Notes: generated from the sequence alone by a model not told the origin. Shown: positions 50,301-64,000, numbered from the stretch's first letter. The stretch is 64,000 nt of DNA from Diprion similis (GCF_021155765.1 NC_060112.1:6696001-6760000); one strand, 5' to 3'. A program made the numbers and translations.

Positions 50301-53300
50301 TTAGAGCGTTTAGTCGCGCTCTGTCGAGGCTGCAAATCGTTTCCTATAAAATCGAGCTGCTTTCTCTGCAGGCTGATATATACCAGAGCTGATTTGAACG
50401 CAAACTGTGTTCTGCCAATCCGCTAAGCTGCAGTATTCTTGTTCTTAACGGCATTTATAACGCCTGCTATACTTTATTAATATACCATTAATATCGTTAT
50501 CGTGTTGGTTCAGCTTTCCCGAACCGAGGAGGAAAAAAGTAATAACTTCAACAAAAATCGAACACAAAAGACAAAGAAAAAGAACTTTTAACATCGTCGT
50601 GTCGATACTTCAATTGAACACTAACGGCTGTGATTAAAACTTGTACTATGTCACCAGAATTTTTTTTATTTTATATGTGTATTACAGATAGAATATAGTA
50701 GCGACATACACGTGCCTTTGAATTGTGCAAGTGGTATGTGCCAGTATTTAAGATCTGCTTACAACGCATACGTATAAATATAATAATATAATTCTTCAGT
50801 GCTAAGTTGAGAAAACCCGATTCGCTCATAGTGAGGAATATGTCTACCACGCAAAAGATAAGCTAACCGCAATGTGATATTTTACTTCAATTGTAATTTT
50901 TTTTCCTGTCGCTTCAGACACAGAATAAGTTTATTGCACATTGTAAAATAAATTGCACCAACAGTGTATTTTTACTTACTCTTCCCGAACAGATAATGCG
51001 GTAATGCAAAATTTGAATCTCTGCTGCGTGGTGTGATCACGCGCAGTACGTGGGTATAAACCTTGTTTACCTTGAGTGTATCTTTGAAACTTGAGGTTTG
51101 CAGTATTTTTTCGTAAAAAACGAAACAGCATTAAAAATTTACAATGCAGCGGTGATATATTTCGAGGTCGAATCTTGAAGGGAAGTTGAATTTGTTTTTG
51201 AAAACCACCTGCGCATACTCAACATGCTTTCGCGGAGGTCAGAGTAATATTCGTATATTGCGCTGCCAACCGTTGTTGAATCGAAATCGTTCAAATTTCT
51301 GACTCTTAGATCTAAACAAGGTGAAATCGGTCCACTCACGCAATTCGTTACTAGGAAGACGCGATTCGAAACGATCTCCGTCTGATTCCCGTTCCAATTT
51401 CACATTGAATCGAGACTCTTCGCAAAAGGAGTGTTAGAAAATCGACAAAGGCGATAACCACAAAACCCTGGATGGATTTTACGACGAGCGTATCGGGTGC
51501 CGATCTTCCTGTTTAAATACATCACCTTTGTATTAAGATATTTATATATATTATGTTGTGTACCTATAAATACATGTGGATATGTAGGTGTACTCTCGAG
51601 AAACAGGAGCCGGTGATATGCGGTCACAGGATACTCCAGAGTGCAGTTTCCAACCCGTTTTTACCCTCTCTCTTTCTCTCCGTCTATCTTCTTCTCTATC
51701 TTTGACCGTTTTTACCGTTTCTGTTACACTTATCTCGTGCACACGGTGTTGGTAGTAATTGTTCAGGGTGTGGACCGTGCCGATATCGAAGCCTTCTTAG
51801 AGTCCCGCAAGTGAATCGACGTTCTTTTTCATATCGCTAAAACCCATCATTCATATCATTCAAGGTTTTGCTCTTGTTTCGGAGCAATTTACTCGCATTC
51901 TGATCCCATTAAGGTACAAAAGAAAAAACGAAATCCGCACCACTGGGCTGAATCGCCAAAAGTATACCATTCTATCCAGTCGGCACATTCAATTAGCTGG
52001 CTTTCGGCGAAAGCGTTCATCGACTAATCTCACGGTTCGTGAACACGTGTGCATGGGTAAATTTACGACGATGGTGATAGCAGGCATTATACGGTATTCG
52101 GGACAGGCTTTGCAGGCCGAACAAACGTCTGAGACGACCGACTGTAGACACGCGATTTTGGCTGCCGACGAAAATTTCACTGACAATAAGCGGGTGCTCG
52201 ATGGGCACTGCGTGCGGTGTCTCTTCCGCTGGTTCCTGGTTATAACAAAAGGTATTCCGGCTGGAGGAAAAGTGAGTTTTGGAGGTAATTAGCCTCCGGC
52301 AGGACCGTGTTCATTTCGAGCACGTGAGCATGTGTTGTCTGCGAACGGCCTTTCGGCGTACGGGGGGACTTTCGCTGACCGAGGAACTACAAGGTGCGGG
52401 TGCATGTGAAGAGTGTCGAGCCATTGTGCGAACTCCATACCGTATACAAGCCGGAGATAGACGTGGCCGTGATATTTATCCGGCAATGCTTCTGTCTTCA
52501 GCAGAGAGCATGTGAACTCGTAAGACAATCGAGAAAGCACCCACGCCCACGTCGCGTTTTATGCTTTACGTACGACCTCTGCAAACTCACTCTATCTTTA
52601 TCTCATATCCGCGACGCGATTGTGGTTCGTAGAAAGTGTATGAAAACAAATTTTATTTAAATCACTGGCATAATGGTATACAACAGTCTCACTTCTGGGT
52701 CTTATCCTATCTTGAATATACTCGAGTACAAACAAGGAAGATATACCCTTCCTACTGACGAAGAGCGCTGGACATTTGCCAAAAGCAATTTGGAGAACAG
52801 ATTTTCTCGCGACGCGCATCATCCCGCAGATTCTTCGGCGACGATCCAACAGGGTAAGCGGTTCGAAACGATCTCGGTGAAAGACGTCGTGTGGTGGCAG
52901 GAGAGGCTTCAAAGCCCGAGAGCGAACGTCCTTACGCAATCCTAGAACCCAGTAACCTTTTGTCTCGTGACGTGGTGGCCCACCTTAGCGACTTGTTTCA
53001 TCCATCTGGCGGCCGGCTGTAACGAAGTCCTCTCGTCGCCCGGCTGGCCCGACTTACCATATTATTCTTGCCTTACAGCTTGGGTTGCCACCCATGCGAT
53101 AAGGTCACTGGTTGCCTGGTCTCGAGTTGCCCATGGAAAGCGATCTCAGGGTGGAAGGATGGGGAAAAAGGTGGAAATTCTTGGACACCTCAGTCGCGTT
53201 CCATTTTCAAATCATCGAAACCAGTGTTCGGTGGCCGGGTGGTGATCGTTTGCGATTCAAGGCAGACCGGCTCGACCGTTAACCGATCGGCGAGTCTCAA

Positions 53301-56300
53301 CTTGCTGGTTTGGCTCTGAGATGTCGGCTTGCGGCTAGTCGCGCCTACACGCGGTTGGGTATCGCTGTTTCGTTACGCCACTCGCTCCTAAGTGTGTCAA
53401 TAGGAGAGCAAACAGTCGAATTCAGATGTGAACCCATGACTAACCCACTGCTATTGGTATCTGCCGTTTACACCTCCATGACGATCCTCGATTTGACGCT
53501 TCGCCAGCTTCGCCGTACCGTCTCTTCGCTTCGATTCATCTACTCCTTGTTTCACCGTTCTTCGTCCGAGTGACTCACGCGCCGAATTACACCGCTATCC
53601 GATCACCAAAAAATGAGTTAGTCGATCCGATGGAGGGTTTGGATCGTCTCATCCTGGTCAGGTTCGTGAAATGGTTTATTTTTCCATGGGAAGCGGTCCC
53701 AAGAGTGAGATATCAACATCAGAAGTCGGACCTCGAGAACTTCTTAAGGAAGCATTTCCTTCTGCCCTCCAAGGAGAAGCATGTTCAGTTGTTCACACAA
53801 GATCGAATTCCGTGGAGACGGTTTTCTCCTGCAGAGGGAAACCAACTGCTGATGAACATCTAACGGCTGGTATTCATCACGGGTTCGATGACTGCCGATA
53901 CGTGAACTCTGGAACGTGAAATATTGGCCGTCTGTGAACTTCTACAGATGTACGCAAACACACACTCAAGCACACTTGAAAGCGGAGGAGAAAAGAGAGA
54001 AAAAAGAACGAGCGAGACAGGGAAAGAGGTGCAGCACCAAAAGTGGTCGTTTGTCTCGCTGCGGATCGACTCAAAACAACTTTCGAACACACATGCGGCA
54101 ACCGTATGTTATCCACAGCTTATACCTGTACAGACAGACATCATCAGCGGTTTTTACACCTGCGCAAAGATGCTGTGTATGCAGAATTGCCTGTCGAGCG
54201 AATCACTCGGTGCCTGAATCGAGATGACATCTATAGAAATGACTCAGCAGCTCCGCTGAACCAAGCATTGCTGTTATGGGTATTTAACTCGTGCATGGGC
54301 GAAACGGTCACTTTTTGCAGGGAATTTTCCCCTTTGAAACGGTAATTCACGGTGATGCTTGTACTGTCTATTTCCCATCCTCGATCGGCGACCTCGGCTC
54401 AATGAACTCGGATGACGGGCTGCAGAGTCGCGGTGCGTGGCTGGTATTTGTATGGTCATGAGCAGCAGACGGTGGCACTCAGGTTGAGTGACTGTCGCAT
54501 CCTCGAGGAAAACACTCTGCCGCTTCCCATGACCATCGACAAGAAAAGCAAGTCTGCGTCTATTGATTTGCATTTGCGCCGTGTTTTATCGGTGGTTAAA
54601 GTCTATTTTCGAGAACGTGACTTATTTTTATTGGATCCATTCTAATGGTACGCAGTCATTACGACCCGCCGATGTTACAAGCATATATCTTACACACCTT
54701 GTCACGCAGACTACGAGTTTACGTTTACGTTGACTCGCCAAGCTCACTGCAGGAACACACTTTCTTCTTCCATCCTGACGCTAATGAATAGTCGACGGCA
54801 GTATGCTGCAGGCTCGGCTTAACCTGGTGCGTATAATAATGAAAAATAGAAAGAAAAAAGGAAACAATGCCTGCCGCAAAGCTGTCAGAAAGGTGGGATA
54901 CTCGGGCGAAGAAGGAAGTCGCCGTAGCGTTCAGGGATCGAAGGTGGGAAGGGGGGAATAACGCGAGAGAAAGGGATAAGACGAACACTTGCGGGAGGAA
55001 TAATATTCTTTTTCTTCTTTTCTGTTTATTACTGATTCACTCCTCGATCGTACCTGCATTCTAAGGAATTCACCATTCATCTTCGAGGTAACGGATGCAT
55101 GCATGTTACGAAGACGTGGATATTTTTTCTTTTGATACTTTTTTTATTCTTCTTGTTAGACGTTGCGGAGGCGGGCTCAGACTCTTTAGACGAATAATGT
55201 TTTTGATGTAACGCCTTCGAGTGGAACGGCGCATGCGTGAACTTTAAAGAATGTAGAAAATCCAGAGACTCAATGTGTGCAGTTAAATGCAGAAGTGAAC
55301 AACCTTTCTACAAACTAGAGTCGCATTCTTACCTCCACACTTCACACTTTACCTTTAAACGGTCATATAACGATCATTATAGTCACATCGTCACTGCACG
55401 ATCTTTCCAGCCGATCCTTCCACTTATGATCCAAGCAATCCGCAATGCAAAGTCGTAATACTTTATGTATTCCGTCATATTTCATCAAGTGCTGATCGTG
55501 CCTCTCGTCTTATCCACGATTATTCTTACGGCTCGAAGGAGGGCGAGGTTTTTCAATTGGTGCGTCGCTGACAGCAAAGGTCACAAGCCCGATGCCGAGA
55601 ACTCGAACCGGTCGTTCGCAATTTTCAAGTTTTTATTACGACGGCTTCAGTTTGTGCAGATAGCAACCTCGACTGACTGACGGACTGACGGAGTGGATTT
55701 TCCATCTGAGACTGAAAACACTGTTAAGCTTACATGGTGCCATATTTTTTCAACTAAGTCATTTTTCTACTGTAACCGATTAATCATTGCCAAAAATGTC
55801 TTTTCAAGTACGTAAATTCAACTTCTAACTTTTGAATGCGCGATGTTCGAAATCGTTCCAACTTTTTCTCCTTGTCTATATACCGATCAGCCGATTATGT
55901 ATCTGGGCTCAAGTACATTCTGCGATTCCTGGCACGAAAAAACTGCTTGTGTATTCGACAAACGAACGCCGTGACTACCCCGTTAACCGACTACTAAATC
56001 AAGGTTTGGTCAAAGAGCCTTGAAGCATCACCGAAGGACTTTGGAGTCCGGTATACGATTACACGGACGGACATTCACTTATGTCACTATTTTTGTTTCT
56101 CCTTTTTTCTCTCATCACCCACGCGATAATTAGCACGCATACGTGAGCCCGTCACCACAAGCTTTGCGATTTTCGTGTAACGCCTGTAAAATGGCGCAAA
56201 TGGACACTATCACTTTTTAGAAAATGGATGAAATCGCTGCTACCTTTATCGCTATCGCGAAACCGACACTTCAGGGCAGGCCTGGTGCACTTTCATGCGG

Positions 56301-58377
56301 CGAGGAAAGCAGTCTACCTACATCGTGGGCGGGACTGCTGCAGCAAAGTTCGATCGCTATACTCCCTGCCGCGGAAGTGAAGATAGAAGACCTACAACGC
56401 GAAGAAAACTAACCGTTACCTTCTGAGGATGCGAAACTTGCCCCGCGTGCCATCCGGGCAAGTGCGTTAAACGCAGACCACCATCTGCCTTATGCCGCAG
56501 GTGACGAGAGGTCATCGGTTCGACGTGCTGCGCACAGACGATTTTTGTAATTTCTCTTTTACTCTCCCCTGCTGCTGGCACTGCAGCTGCCAGAAGCTTC
56601 GCGACAGTTCCAGTTGTCGTTGGAATCGATTATACGTCGATTATACACCTTCGAAATACCTTGCCGTTAGATTGTTTGCTATTGAGCTGTTGCGAGTCTT
56701 CGTTTCTTGCCACTTCAACTGCTCGCTCGAGTGAGGCTGCCTCGTGTTGTGATCTTAAGATGATGCTTGGGAATGATTAACGATTAGGTGTAACGGCATG
56801 GGGTGTAGTGAGGAGAATTCTCTCTCGTTCGTAATGTCAGACAAGATGTTTGACGGGAGGAAGTAAACTTTTCCTTCTTAAAACCCGATGGATATCCAGG
56901 TTATCAGCGTTCGATTGTCTTCCTCATCTCTAATTGTCTTCAATGTTCTTTTGGGTGCAACCGTCCGGATATACCTTCGTGTAATTCATGCGCGATAAAT
57001 CGTCGGATAGTGGCGATACGACCTGATGTAAACGGATGCTCTTGGTATTCAAAGCTGGGATGATGACTGGAGAACGAAGGTTGTGGACACACGTATCTAT
57101 AATGTCCACACGGTATCTCGTTATCGATTTTAAATGAAATTAATAACTATACTCACTGACCTAGGTTTCGATTCGAGATATCGCGAAGCTAGTAACTCGC
57201 CTCTCCGACTGTATGAAAGTGATCGGTGCCAGGTAGAAGTGGGTTGGAAGTGGGTCAAGTGGGTCAGACCGAGGCTGAAGCGGGCCCTCGGGCCCCAGAG
57301 TTTCATTTTTTACCCTTCGTTGAAAGTTGATGTTACGAATGCGTCCCCGAGTGCTCAGCGTTCACTCGTTCACCAGAGCAATCCGTAGTAATTTACACGT
57401 TATTAATTGCGTGCATTTATTTGCGATTCGTCACGATCATCATCCCTTGAACGGGTCAACTCGTTATGAACTCTGAAACCACCCAGCCGCAATCATTCAC
57501 CCTGTTACTACACCGTAGCTACATACTGCAATACGTGATCAAGACATTGTGTCTGCGACGTGCGTTGATCGTCGTTCCAATAGTGCGTGGTCAAATAATT
57601 AAAACAGTCAACGTATGGTAGGCGGAAGGTGTAGCTGTAACTCGCGTAGTAGACGTATTGTGTCCAACATACATTATTTACTCGAATTCCGCGACACTAC
57701 CGCAATCATACTGTGCGCTGTTCGTACCTATCTGATTGTCAGTTCGATTCCCCTCCTTTTTGCTTTCACTCCAGTCTCTCTAACGAGTCTTGAGTGTACC
57801 TGATTACTTCCAGGCTTTTATTTGATCAAAAGGCTAAGTGTCCTGGAGGCTGGTTCAGTAATGGCGAAAAGCTCGTGAAATTATTTACTCCCTTCATCAT
57901 CTTTGACTCGTAACGGTACCTGCAAGTCAAGTGACATGTGAGAGAGGAAAACTTCTTCTCGACCTTTCGCCATTCTGAACTTCGTCAAACCGTTTTAAAG
58001 AGTTAATGCTGGATTGCAAATGAGTTGAAGATAAGTAGTGAATTTCTCTATTAGAATTCATTTCTCGATTCGCGAATACTTGCTATCTAATGGCCTATGC
58101 GTGGAGAAATTGTCGGAGAAAAATTTCATCTCAAAGAGGCATAATGATGGGGCGACCTTTGACGGTATGCAAAATTTTTAGCGAGTAGATTCAGAGGTGT
58201 GAAAATTCGCTTCAATGAAAACGCGCTTCTTAGGTTTGCTGGAACGGTGTTCAACTCCGGGTCAAGACGTAGGCATCACCGAATGACGTTATGCCCACGG
58301 TACGGTACCTTGTACTGCCTCTGAGAGCAAAGGACCACCACATCTCGTATGGGTGGGTACTTAATATGGACGCAGCG

Positions 58378-58403
58378 TATCGCGTTCAAGTGGGAACGCG
58401 ATA
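58378..58403 (+). repeat. Perfect inverted repeat, 10-bp stem
   Basis: TATCGCGTTC and GAACGCGATA are exact reverse complements separated by the 6-nt loop AAGTGG. One such hairpin is about what chance gives in 64 kb, so no function is assigned. Confidence 0.7.
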
Positions 58404-59465
58404 TCCAGGCACATACTTATACGTGTAACTCGTGTGCGGCACATAACACGCATCTACAAGACACACGTGACGCACGTGTCGAAGACTAGTAGCGTGTTCT
58501 TTCAACCCGAAGTCAAACCCGTTCTATCCGATAATGATGGCACAGGGGCTGCCGCGAATTACGCCCACTTTGACAGAGGAAATTACTAAAAAAGGCTACG
58601 ACATTGATGGTTTCACGATTCCAATTAATCTCTGAAAATGACGGATACTTATTTGGTGTTTAGATTTTGTAAATCAATGAAAAAATTGTTCATAAATAAT
58701 AAGAACATGATCCTCCTTTTTTTTTACTCTTTTTCAATGTTTAGAAGCTGCCCGCTGAATCTGAAAATGATACCTACTACTAAAATTCATGAAACATGAG
58801 AAAACATTGCTTGAGCGCTGCAGTCGTCGTGCTTCCAGATCTTCTCCATCTTATCCACTTCAGGAGATAATTAAACGTTACAGCACTGATTTACTGAGCA
58901 GTATAGCCCACGCGTGTATGAAGTAAGTCAACGGTTGCGTGCAGTGTAGTTGAGACTAGTATAGGGTGATACGTATAATACAGGATTCGCCGGTGCCTGT
59001 CGGAGACCAGCGAGCTCTAGTCTAGTCTCCAGCTTTCTAGGCTCAGGCTGAACGGCCAACCGAATCGCGGTAATCATTCGCGGTGCGAAGGTATTGCGCA
59101 ACTAGCATCTCGCCAAGTGTAGAAAAAGAGCGATATAGGTAGGTATATAAGGTGCGGGTAGAGAGGCGAAGGAGAGGTGAGATATTGCGTAAGCCAATAT
59201 TGTCACATGATGTAATTATTATGTCCCGGTTAAAAACAGCATTGGGCAACGCTCCCACACCCGCCAATGGCGCGGTATCGAAAACCTGGACAAAACGTCG
59301 AAGCGAGGCTGACACCAACATGACACCCAGACTTCTTTTTCGTTCCAGACTCCAGCCGAGGGACTACGATGCGTAGCCGGGGCTGGAAGCTCGTTTCCGC
59401 GTTACGGAACGCTCAGACCTTGCTGATCCTGCAGAAGAGAGAGCCGAGTTACTCGTCGGACAGAA

Positions 59466-60570
59466 ATGACGATGGCCAGTGTGGCGGTTACCCAGGGTAG
59501 CCCAGGTAACCCTTCCGCGATGCTCACCCCGAAGAGGTACCATCTCCAGTCGGGAACCGGCACCGGATCCCCTTCGCCGACGGCCTCCCCGACCCCCGGA
59601 AAGGTGAGTTCCACACTAAAAGATGTCCCTGGTTTACCTATAGCTTAATTACGAACCTTCTTCGTGCGGTAATGATGCTGCGGCGATCGACGCGTTACGT
59701 GGTGCCTTGTGCACAAAGTGTTAGAAACTCGTATTCAGTCACAGCTGCATTGTGAGCTGCAGGGTCACGGCGAGTGCACTTCGCCTTGCGCAATCCCGCT
59801 CGAATCCTCTTCTCTTCTTCCCATTCCCGCAGCGCTCTCTTTTTCTCTTTGGAAACTGAGGATGACGAGCGTATCTCTTCCTGTCCAGCAGCTACTCCGT
59901 GTTATCTGCTGGACACGAAGAGCGACTCGAGGTTGTCCAACTTTAAGCTGTATTTCCAAATACCCGAATAGGATAGGACTTGAAAATCAACTCGGATGGT
60001 TGCATCTGGTCAACTTGTGCGCATGGTTGGTGTGGGTATCCACCAACGAAAATTAAACACGCCAACGTTGCAGGCGGTTTTATAACGCACGTCTTCCATC
60101 CTCTGTATGTATGATACATACTGTGTATAGGTATAGCTGGAACGGGTTGCGTTACGTCTAGCACGGGTTGGCAAATAATAATTTATGCCTCGTGATGCCA
60201 GTACGAGACCTGGATATTCACGGACTTGGAAAGACCGGATCACGCTCTTTGTGCCTTTGAGACAAGTGTGTGCATGAGGAGAAGAACGTGCGACAGAGAG
60301 GAGAAATAAAAGACAGCGAAAAAGACGCAGACCAATTCGGCGCTAAAAATTTCCTCTTTCATTTCTGACGTCATTTCTAAAACCAGCTTCTCAAGTCAAA
60401 TCAAGTTGTATTGTACGGTATGATATTCGCTACACGAGAGCCTCAAACGGAGCCTTACAGGCTGTAAGGAATATCGCCGTTCGCCAAAGTTGAACGCTTT
60501 TATTTTTCGATGGTTCTTTTTTTTCTAAAGCTATACTCTTACTTTTTTCTACTCTCTCGCGCTCTTCCCC

Positions 60571-60602
<32 letters not shown>

Positions 60603-63600
60603 CTTCTTTTTCTTCTTCTTGCTATATCAATTCGTAACATCGAGTCAGGTGCTGATTTGATAGTGGAATAACAGCGGCGGGCGTAGCGGCCGTGACTCAA
60701 CATCTTCGCTAGGATCAGCAGCAACTTTCCCTGCTCGACAAGGCCTGGTGCCAACGGCTTGATGGTGTCCAGAGATTAAGATTGCACGGAGAAAGAGGAT
60801 AAAGAAGAAGAAGAAGGCGAAGAAGAAGCCTCGGTTCTCTTCGTTCATCACTTTTTCGCAACGTCCAGATCCTCCTCACCTGCTTTTGACAGCTCGAACT
60901 AATCACCGCTCATTTTGCAACCATTATATGCGAATACACTTATTGTATGATAACTGTGTCATGGCACTGCCTTTTCCGGTTTGGAAACCCGTAACGAAAC
61001 TGCAAGTCCCAACACATATATGTTAGGTTGAACTTAGTGCAGATCGTTGCTCAGATTCCTGATTTTTCGTCTTCGCCGCACATCCGCGCAACGTTTTTGG
61101 TTCATGGAACAACGCTGGCAAATTTTTCTACGCAAAAATGAAACCGTGCATGCTATATAATTCAACCTGCGTATGTGTGTAAACGCAAATGCGAATCGCG
61201 TCACGCATGAAACTTTCCGTGTCTTAACGCTTTTCCTGCAATCTGCAGTATGTTGCGGTGTTACCTAATCGATCAGACGCTAGATTGCGATTTCTGTCGG
61301 CGTAGAGAAAAACCCGAATGTTTAACAAGTGCGGCAAGGCGATCGAACTTTCTTCCGTAAAATTATTTGCACGGACTATAATCCAGTTCTCGGTTAGCCC
61401 GGTTATTGTATTTTCCAAAGATGGCCGACCATGCTCGAGTCTCGACTACTGAACAGGGAAAGTGGTGATCGCCGGTTGACCGGGCCATCGCCCAGCCGGA
61501 ATTTACATTCAAGTTTGATCACCGATCCTGTGGTGAAATCGGCGCATTATCTTCTACTTTTTCTTTACTCTTTGTTTTTGCCGTTGTTGAGAGAACCAAA
61601 CCAGCAATGAAACCGTCCGAATTCTGGGAACGAAATTACTATTAAATGATTATCCGTCAACAGTCCAGATCGGTATCACAATATGGCAGCGCGAGTTGCA
61701 TGCAGGTTGCGATCTTCGGATTCCATCAAATTCTAAATCTTTGATCAGAGTTCGTCGAATTTTTCATCTGCGACTCATTATTATACATATAAGTTATCTA
61801 TGAATGGAAAATCCTTGATCAATTTTCATTACCCGTTGAATTACGATTTCAGGAAGTAAAACTTGTCGAAAAAATCTTGAAATTCGCGACACGCTTAAAC
61901 AACTTTAAGCTAACACCAAAAAGCTTGTTATAGATTGCACAATATCGGAGGAATTTTTTTTATATAATACACAAAGAAGGACAAAATGTCTAAACGACAT
62001 AAGCTGTAGTCGCTTGCGTCAGTCGATCTCTAAAAACAGACTAATTTTCTTAACTCCTAGACGTGGATGTCGAATGCCGAGTAGCAAAATATGTGCATTC
62101 AACCTCACGACATTGTAACCACCTCGCTACATAATGATTAGTATAACCGAGGAATGACGATCAAAGTGATTACAACGATCTTTATTATCAGTAAATTCTT
62201 TGATGAAGTGTCTCGGATTCTTCCAGTTATACACAATTACACTTTTGAGAATAGAAATATGACACCGTAACGTCTGGCGGCCAGAAATGCATCGCTCCTA
62301 CCGTGCCATATTTAATTTAAAAATGTCTATTTCGTCGGATTTTTTGCAATACATAGATTCCACATGCAAAAACTAAACCATCACACCTTGCACTCGGTTC
62401 TCCGTATCTTCCTCGTTCGCATAACTGACCTAAAGTGATCCCCTCACAGCCTAATTCTCGTCGCCATACTGCCCCTCCTTCCCTTTAAATTCTAATCCTT
62501 TGAATGTTCCAGAATTACGACACCCTGAGCAAGGGCAAGAAATCGTGGAGCGTCCGACTGGGTCTCTCCCGGCAAAGCCAGATGCAGTCCGAGGAGGGTC
62601 CGAAGCAGGGCTGGGGAACGATAAGTGGGGGAAGCGCGCTGTCGCGTCAAATGCGATACGGCGATCCGTGGCTGTACGGAACGGTCCGAGGAAGTCACCA
62701 GGCGGTTTTGGACTCCCGTTCAGGGTGCTCGGGGTTCGGAGGCCGTCCGATCCTGGTGGTCTGCTCGTGCCCGGAGTTCCTTAGCGGAACAACACGGCGG
62801 TTGGGTAACTGCAAGAAGTGCGGGGGCCACCGGCTCGCCGGTCTTCCGCTGGGTGGCACGTGCCGCACCCCCTCGGCCGCGTCACGGCTGCGGCCAAGTT
62901 TGGCCGGAGTTTTGCGTCCGGCTTTGGACGACCCTTACGACCTGGTGCGCCGCTCGCGATTGGTGGAGCCGCGCTCCAGAGCCCGTAGCATAAGTCCCCA
63001 TCGCCAGGGGCCCCGAGACGGTGGGCGAAGCCAGAGCGTTGCGTGGTCGGCGAAGGAGCAGGATCACTGGTTCAACTCGGAGAGTAATAACTCAGGTTTC
63101 CGTCAGCGGAAGGGGTGGAGGAAACGGGAAGAGGAATGGCTTCAGGACGAAGGGGGCGCCCGTGACGCCGACGCCCGGCGCAGCATTCTAGAGTGCGATG
63201 TGAACCCCTACCTGCTCGTAAAGAAGCAGGCAACTCGTGACGAGGACGAGTTCAGCGACGACCTATCCGACAACGCCCTCGAGCTTGATGAGCCCCTGCC
63301 CACCCTCTTCGACCCCTCTAAGGTCAAGTCTATAGAACGCATCCCCGCGCGATGCTCCGTCGCTGCTATTGGCGGACAACGCATCAGGGTCTTCAACGAG
63401 CCCCGGGAACCCTCGGACGAAGATGAACAAGTTGGGAACCTCGCTGTAACCCCGACCACTGGGATCCCCATTCCCAAGGTTTCGCCGAAGCGGCCGCCAC
63501 GGAAGACGAGGAACACCGAGGCCAAGGCGGCGCCCGTTAAGAGCATACTCAAAAGGCTCAGGGCCGGCAGGCCACCGGGGGTGAAGAAGAAGAGCGTGCT

Positions 63601-64000
63601 CTTCAACGTCAACAACGTCGTCTTTGCACCGGCGAAACTTGAGTTTGGCAGGCACTCCGAGGAACCGGAGGAGGACGTCGAAGAGAACATCGTACCCGAG
63701 GAGAAGGTCGAGAAGAGGCCGAAGTTCATCACCATCCCGAACATCAGGGACCCCAGATCCACGGATAAGATCAGTACAGCCAGGAAACCGACGACACCGG
63801 CGAGGATATCCGGGATACCGAAAAGCATCACACGCACGGAAACCGTGGCTAGACCAGCACCGCCACCGGTTCCGGTTCCCGAAACCGTTGCAGCGTCAAT
63901 TAACGAGTCGGACGTTGGAAATGGGAAGGTACGACCGGAAGACGAAACCGAGCTCGAAATCGAGATCGAAGAGCTCAAGGAGCAGGCGACGGAAAACGAC
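59466..64000 (+). CDS. Unrecognised large disordered protein (3' partial)
   Basis: Two coding exons are visible, 59466-59603 and 62513-64000, joined in phase 0 (AAG before GTGAGT, then acceptor TGTTCCAG). The open frame runs to the window edge, giving 542 residues. A better acceptor, CTGATCCTGCAG ending at 59434, implies a noncoding exon upstream. The second ATG at 59472 (ACGATGG) has the stronger context and may be the true start. The product is Ser/Pro/Gly-rich at the N terminus. Then come KGKKSWSVRLGLSRQSQ, a cysteine region with VVCSCPEF and NCKKCGGH (about 62757-62835), Arg-rich stretches, acidic DEDEFSDDLSDNALELDE, and SILKRL with KKKSVLFNV (about 63540-63610). The last resembles an RVxF phosphatase-1 docking motif. 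It ends in a Glu-rich helix. I do not recognise the family. Confidence 0.8.
60573..60621 (+). repeat. TTC microsatellite
   Basis: About fifteen TTC (CTT) units with one interruption. Confidence 0.85.
60801..60829 (+). repeat. GAA-rich run
   Basis: AAGAAG units with two interruptions, complementary to the TTC run upstream. Confidence 0.7.

Larger units (their letters stand above)
44146..59434 (+). other. 15-kb region without a supported coding gene
   Basis: No ORF here has splice context, protein similarity that I recognise, or a credible start. A CpG-rich patch at about 46,900-47,250 and more GC-balanced stretches at about 51.9-54.7 kb stand out from AT-rich surroundings. They could hold noncoding first exons or enhancers of the gene beginning at 59.4 kb. 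A GATC run lies at 47325-47354 and a perfect hairpin at 58378-58403. Confidence 0.45.
59604..62512 (+). other. First coding intron of the unrecognised gene
   Basis: This 2.9-kb intron includes a TTC run (60573-60621) and a GAA-rich run (60801-60829), in opposite orientation about 180 nt apart. No exon is supported. Confidence 0.6.

Noticed and set aside
52047..53319. A cluster of short overlapping ORFs in a GC-balanced block
   Set aside because: Several frames are open at once with no preferred one, as expected for noncoding DNA of moderate GC. No gene model can be built.
53570..53863. A 97-codon frame containing KWFIFPWEAVPR
   Set aside because: It starts at GTG, overlaps another frame of similar quality, and shows no splice sites or known similarity.

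Overview
The window is eukaryotic DNA from an insect. Coding sequence is split into exons with GT-AG introns, compact GC-rich exons alternate with AT-rich introns, and the recognisable genes are animal families: a tandem-C2 synaptotagmin-like/Bitesize protein, LRMDA, a CIN85/CD2AP-type adaptor and a secreted carboxylesterase. The exact insect order cannot be fixed from sequence reading alone. A hymenopteran is my guess, held weakly.

Layout. (1) About 1-27.6 kb, + strand: the homolog of Drosophila bitesize (btsz). The gene is entered from its 5' side and runs to its last exon. Visible parts are several small 5' exons, one 4.85-kb exon for a long disordered region, an alternative first exon at 18.4 kb with a cysteine cluster, and seven 3' exons for a linker and the C2A and C2B domains. 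The long form would have 2,686 codons in the window and the short form 583. Both totals are whole numbers of codons when the proposed splice sites are joined. (2) 27.6-31.35 kb, - strand: a four-exon LRMDA-like leucine-rich repeat gene, tail-to-tail with btsz. (3) About 31.35-32.8 kb: a divergent promoter region holding a degenerate tRNA-Pro-like sequence. (4) 32.8-36.45 kb, + strand: cindr, with eight coding exons, three SH3 domains and a C-terminal coiled coil. (5) 41.3-44.15 kb, + strand: a complete eight-exon secreted carboxylesterase with a clear TATA/initiator promoter. (6) 44.15-59.4 kb: about 15 kb with no coding region I can support. (7) 59.4 kb to the window end, + strand: the first two coding exons of a gene I do not recognise; it runs off the window.

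Btsz and Cindr are both linked in flies to actin, membranes and junctions (established knowledge for Drosophila). LRMDA acts in lysosome-related organelles in vertebrates. I see no sign that the genes form one functional system, and nothing here looks like a wholly new system. The best leads are a 38-codon membrane micropeptide ORF in a btsz intron, internal repeats in the giant btsz exon, the cysteine-rich alternative N terminus, the tRNA-like element in the divergent promoter, and the unrecognised last gene.
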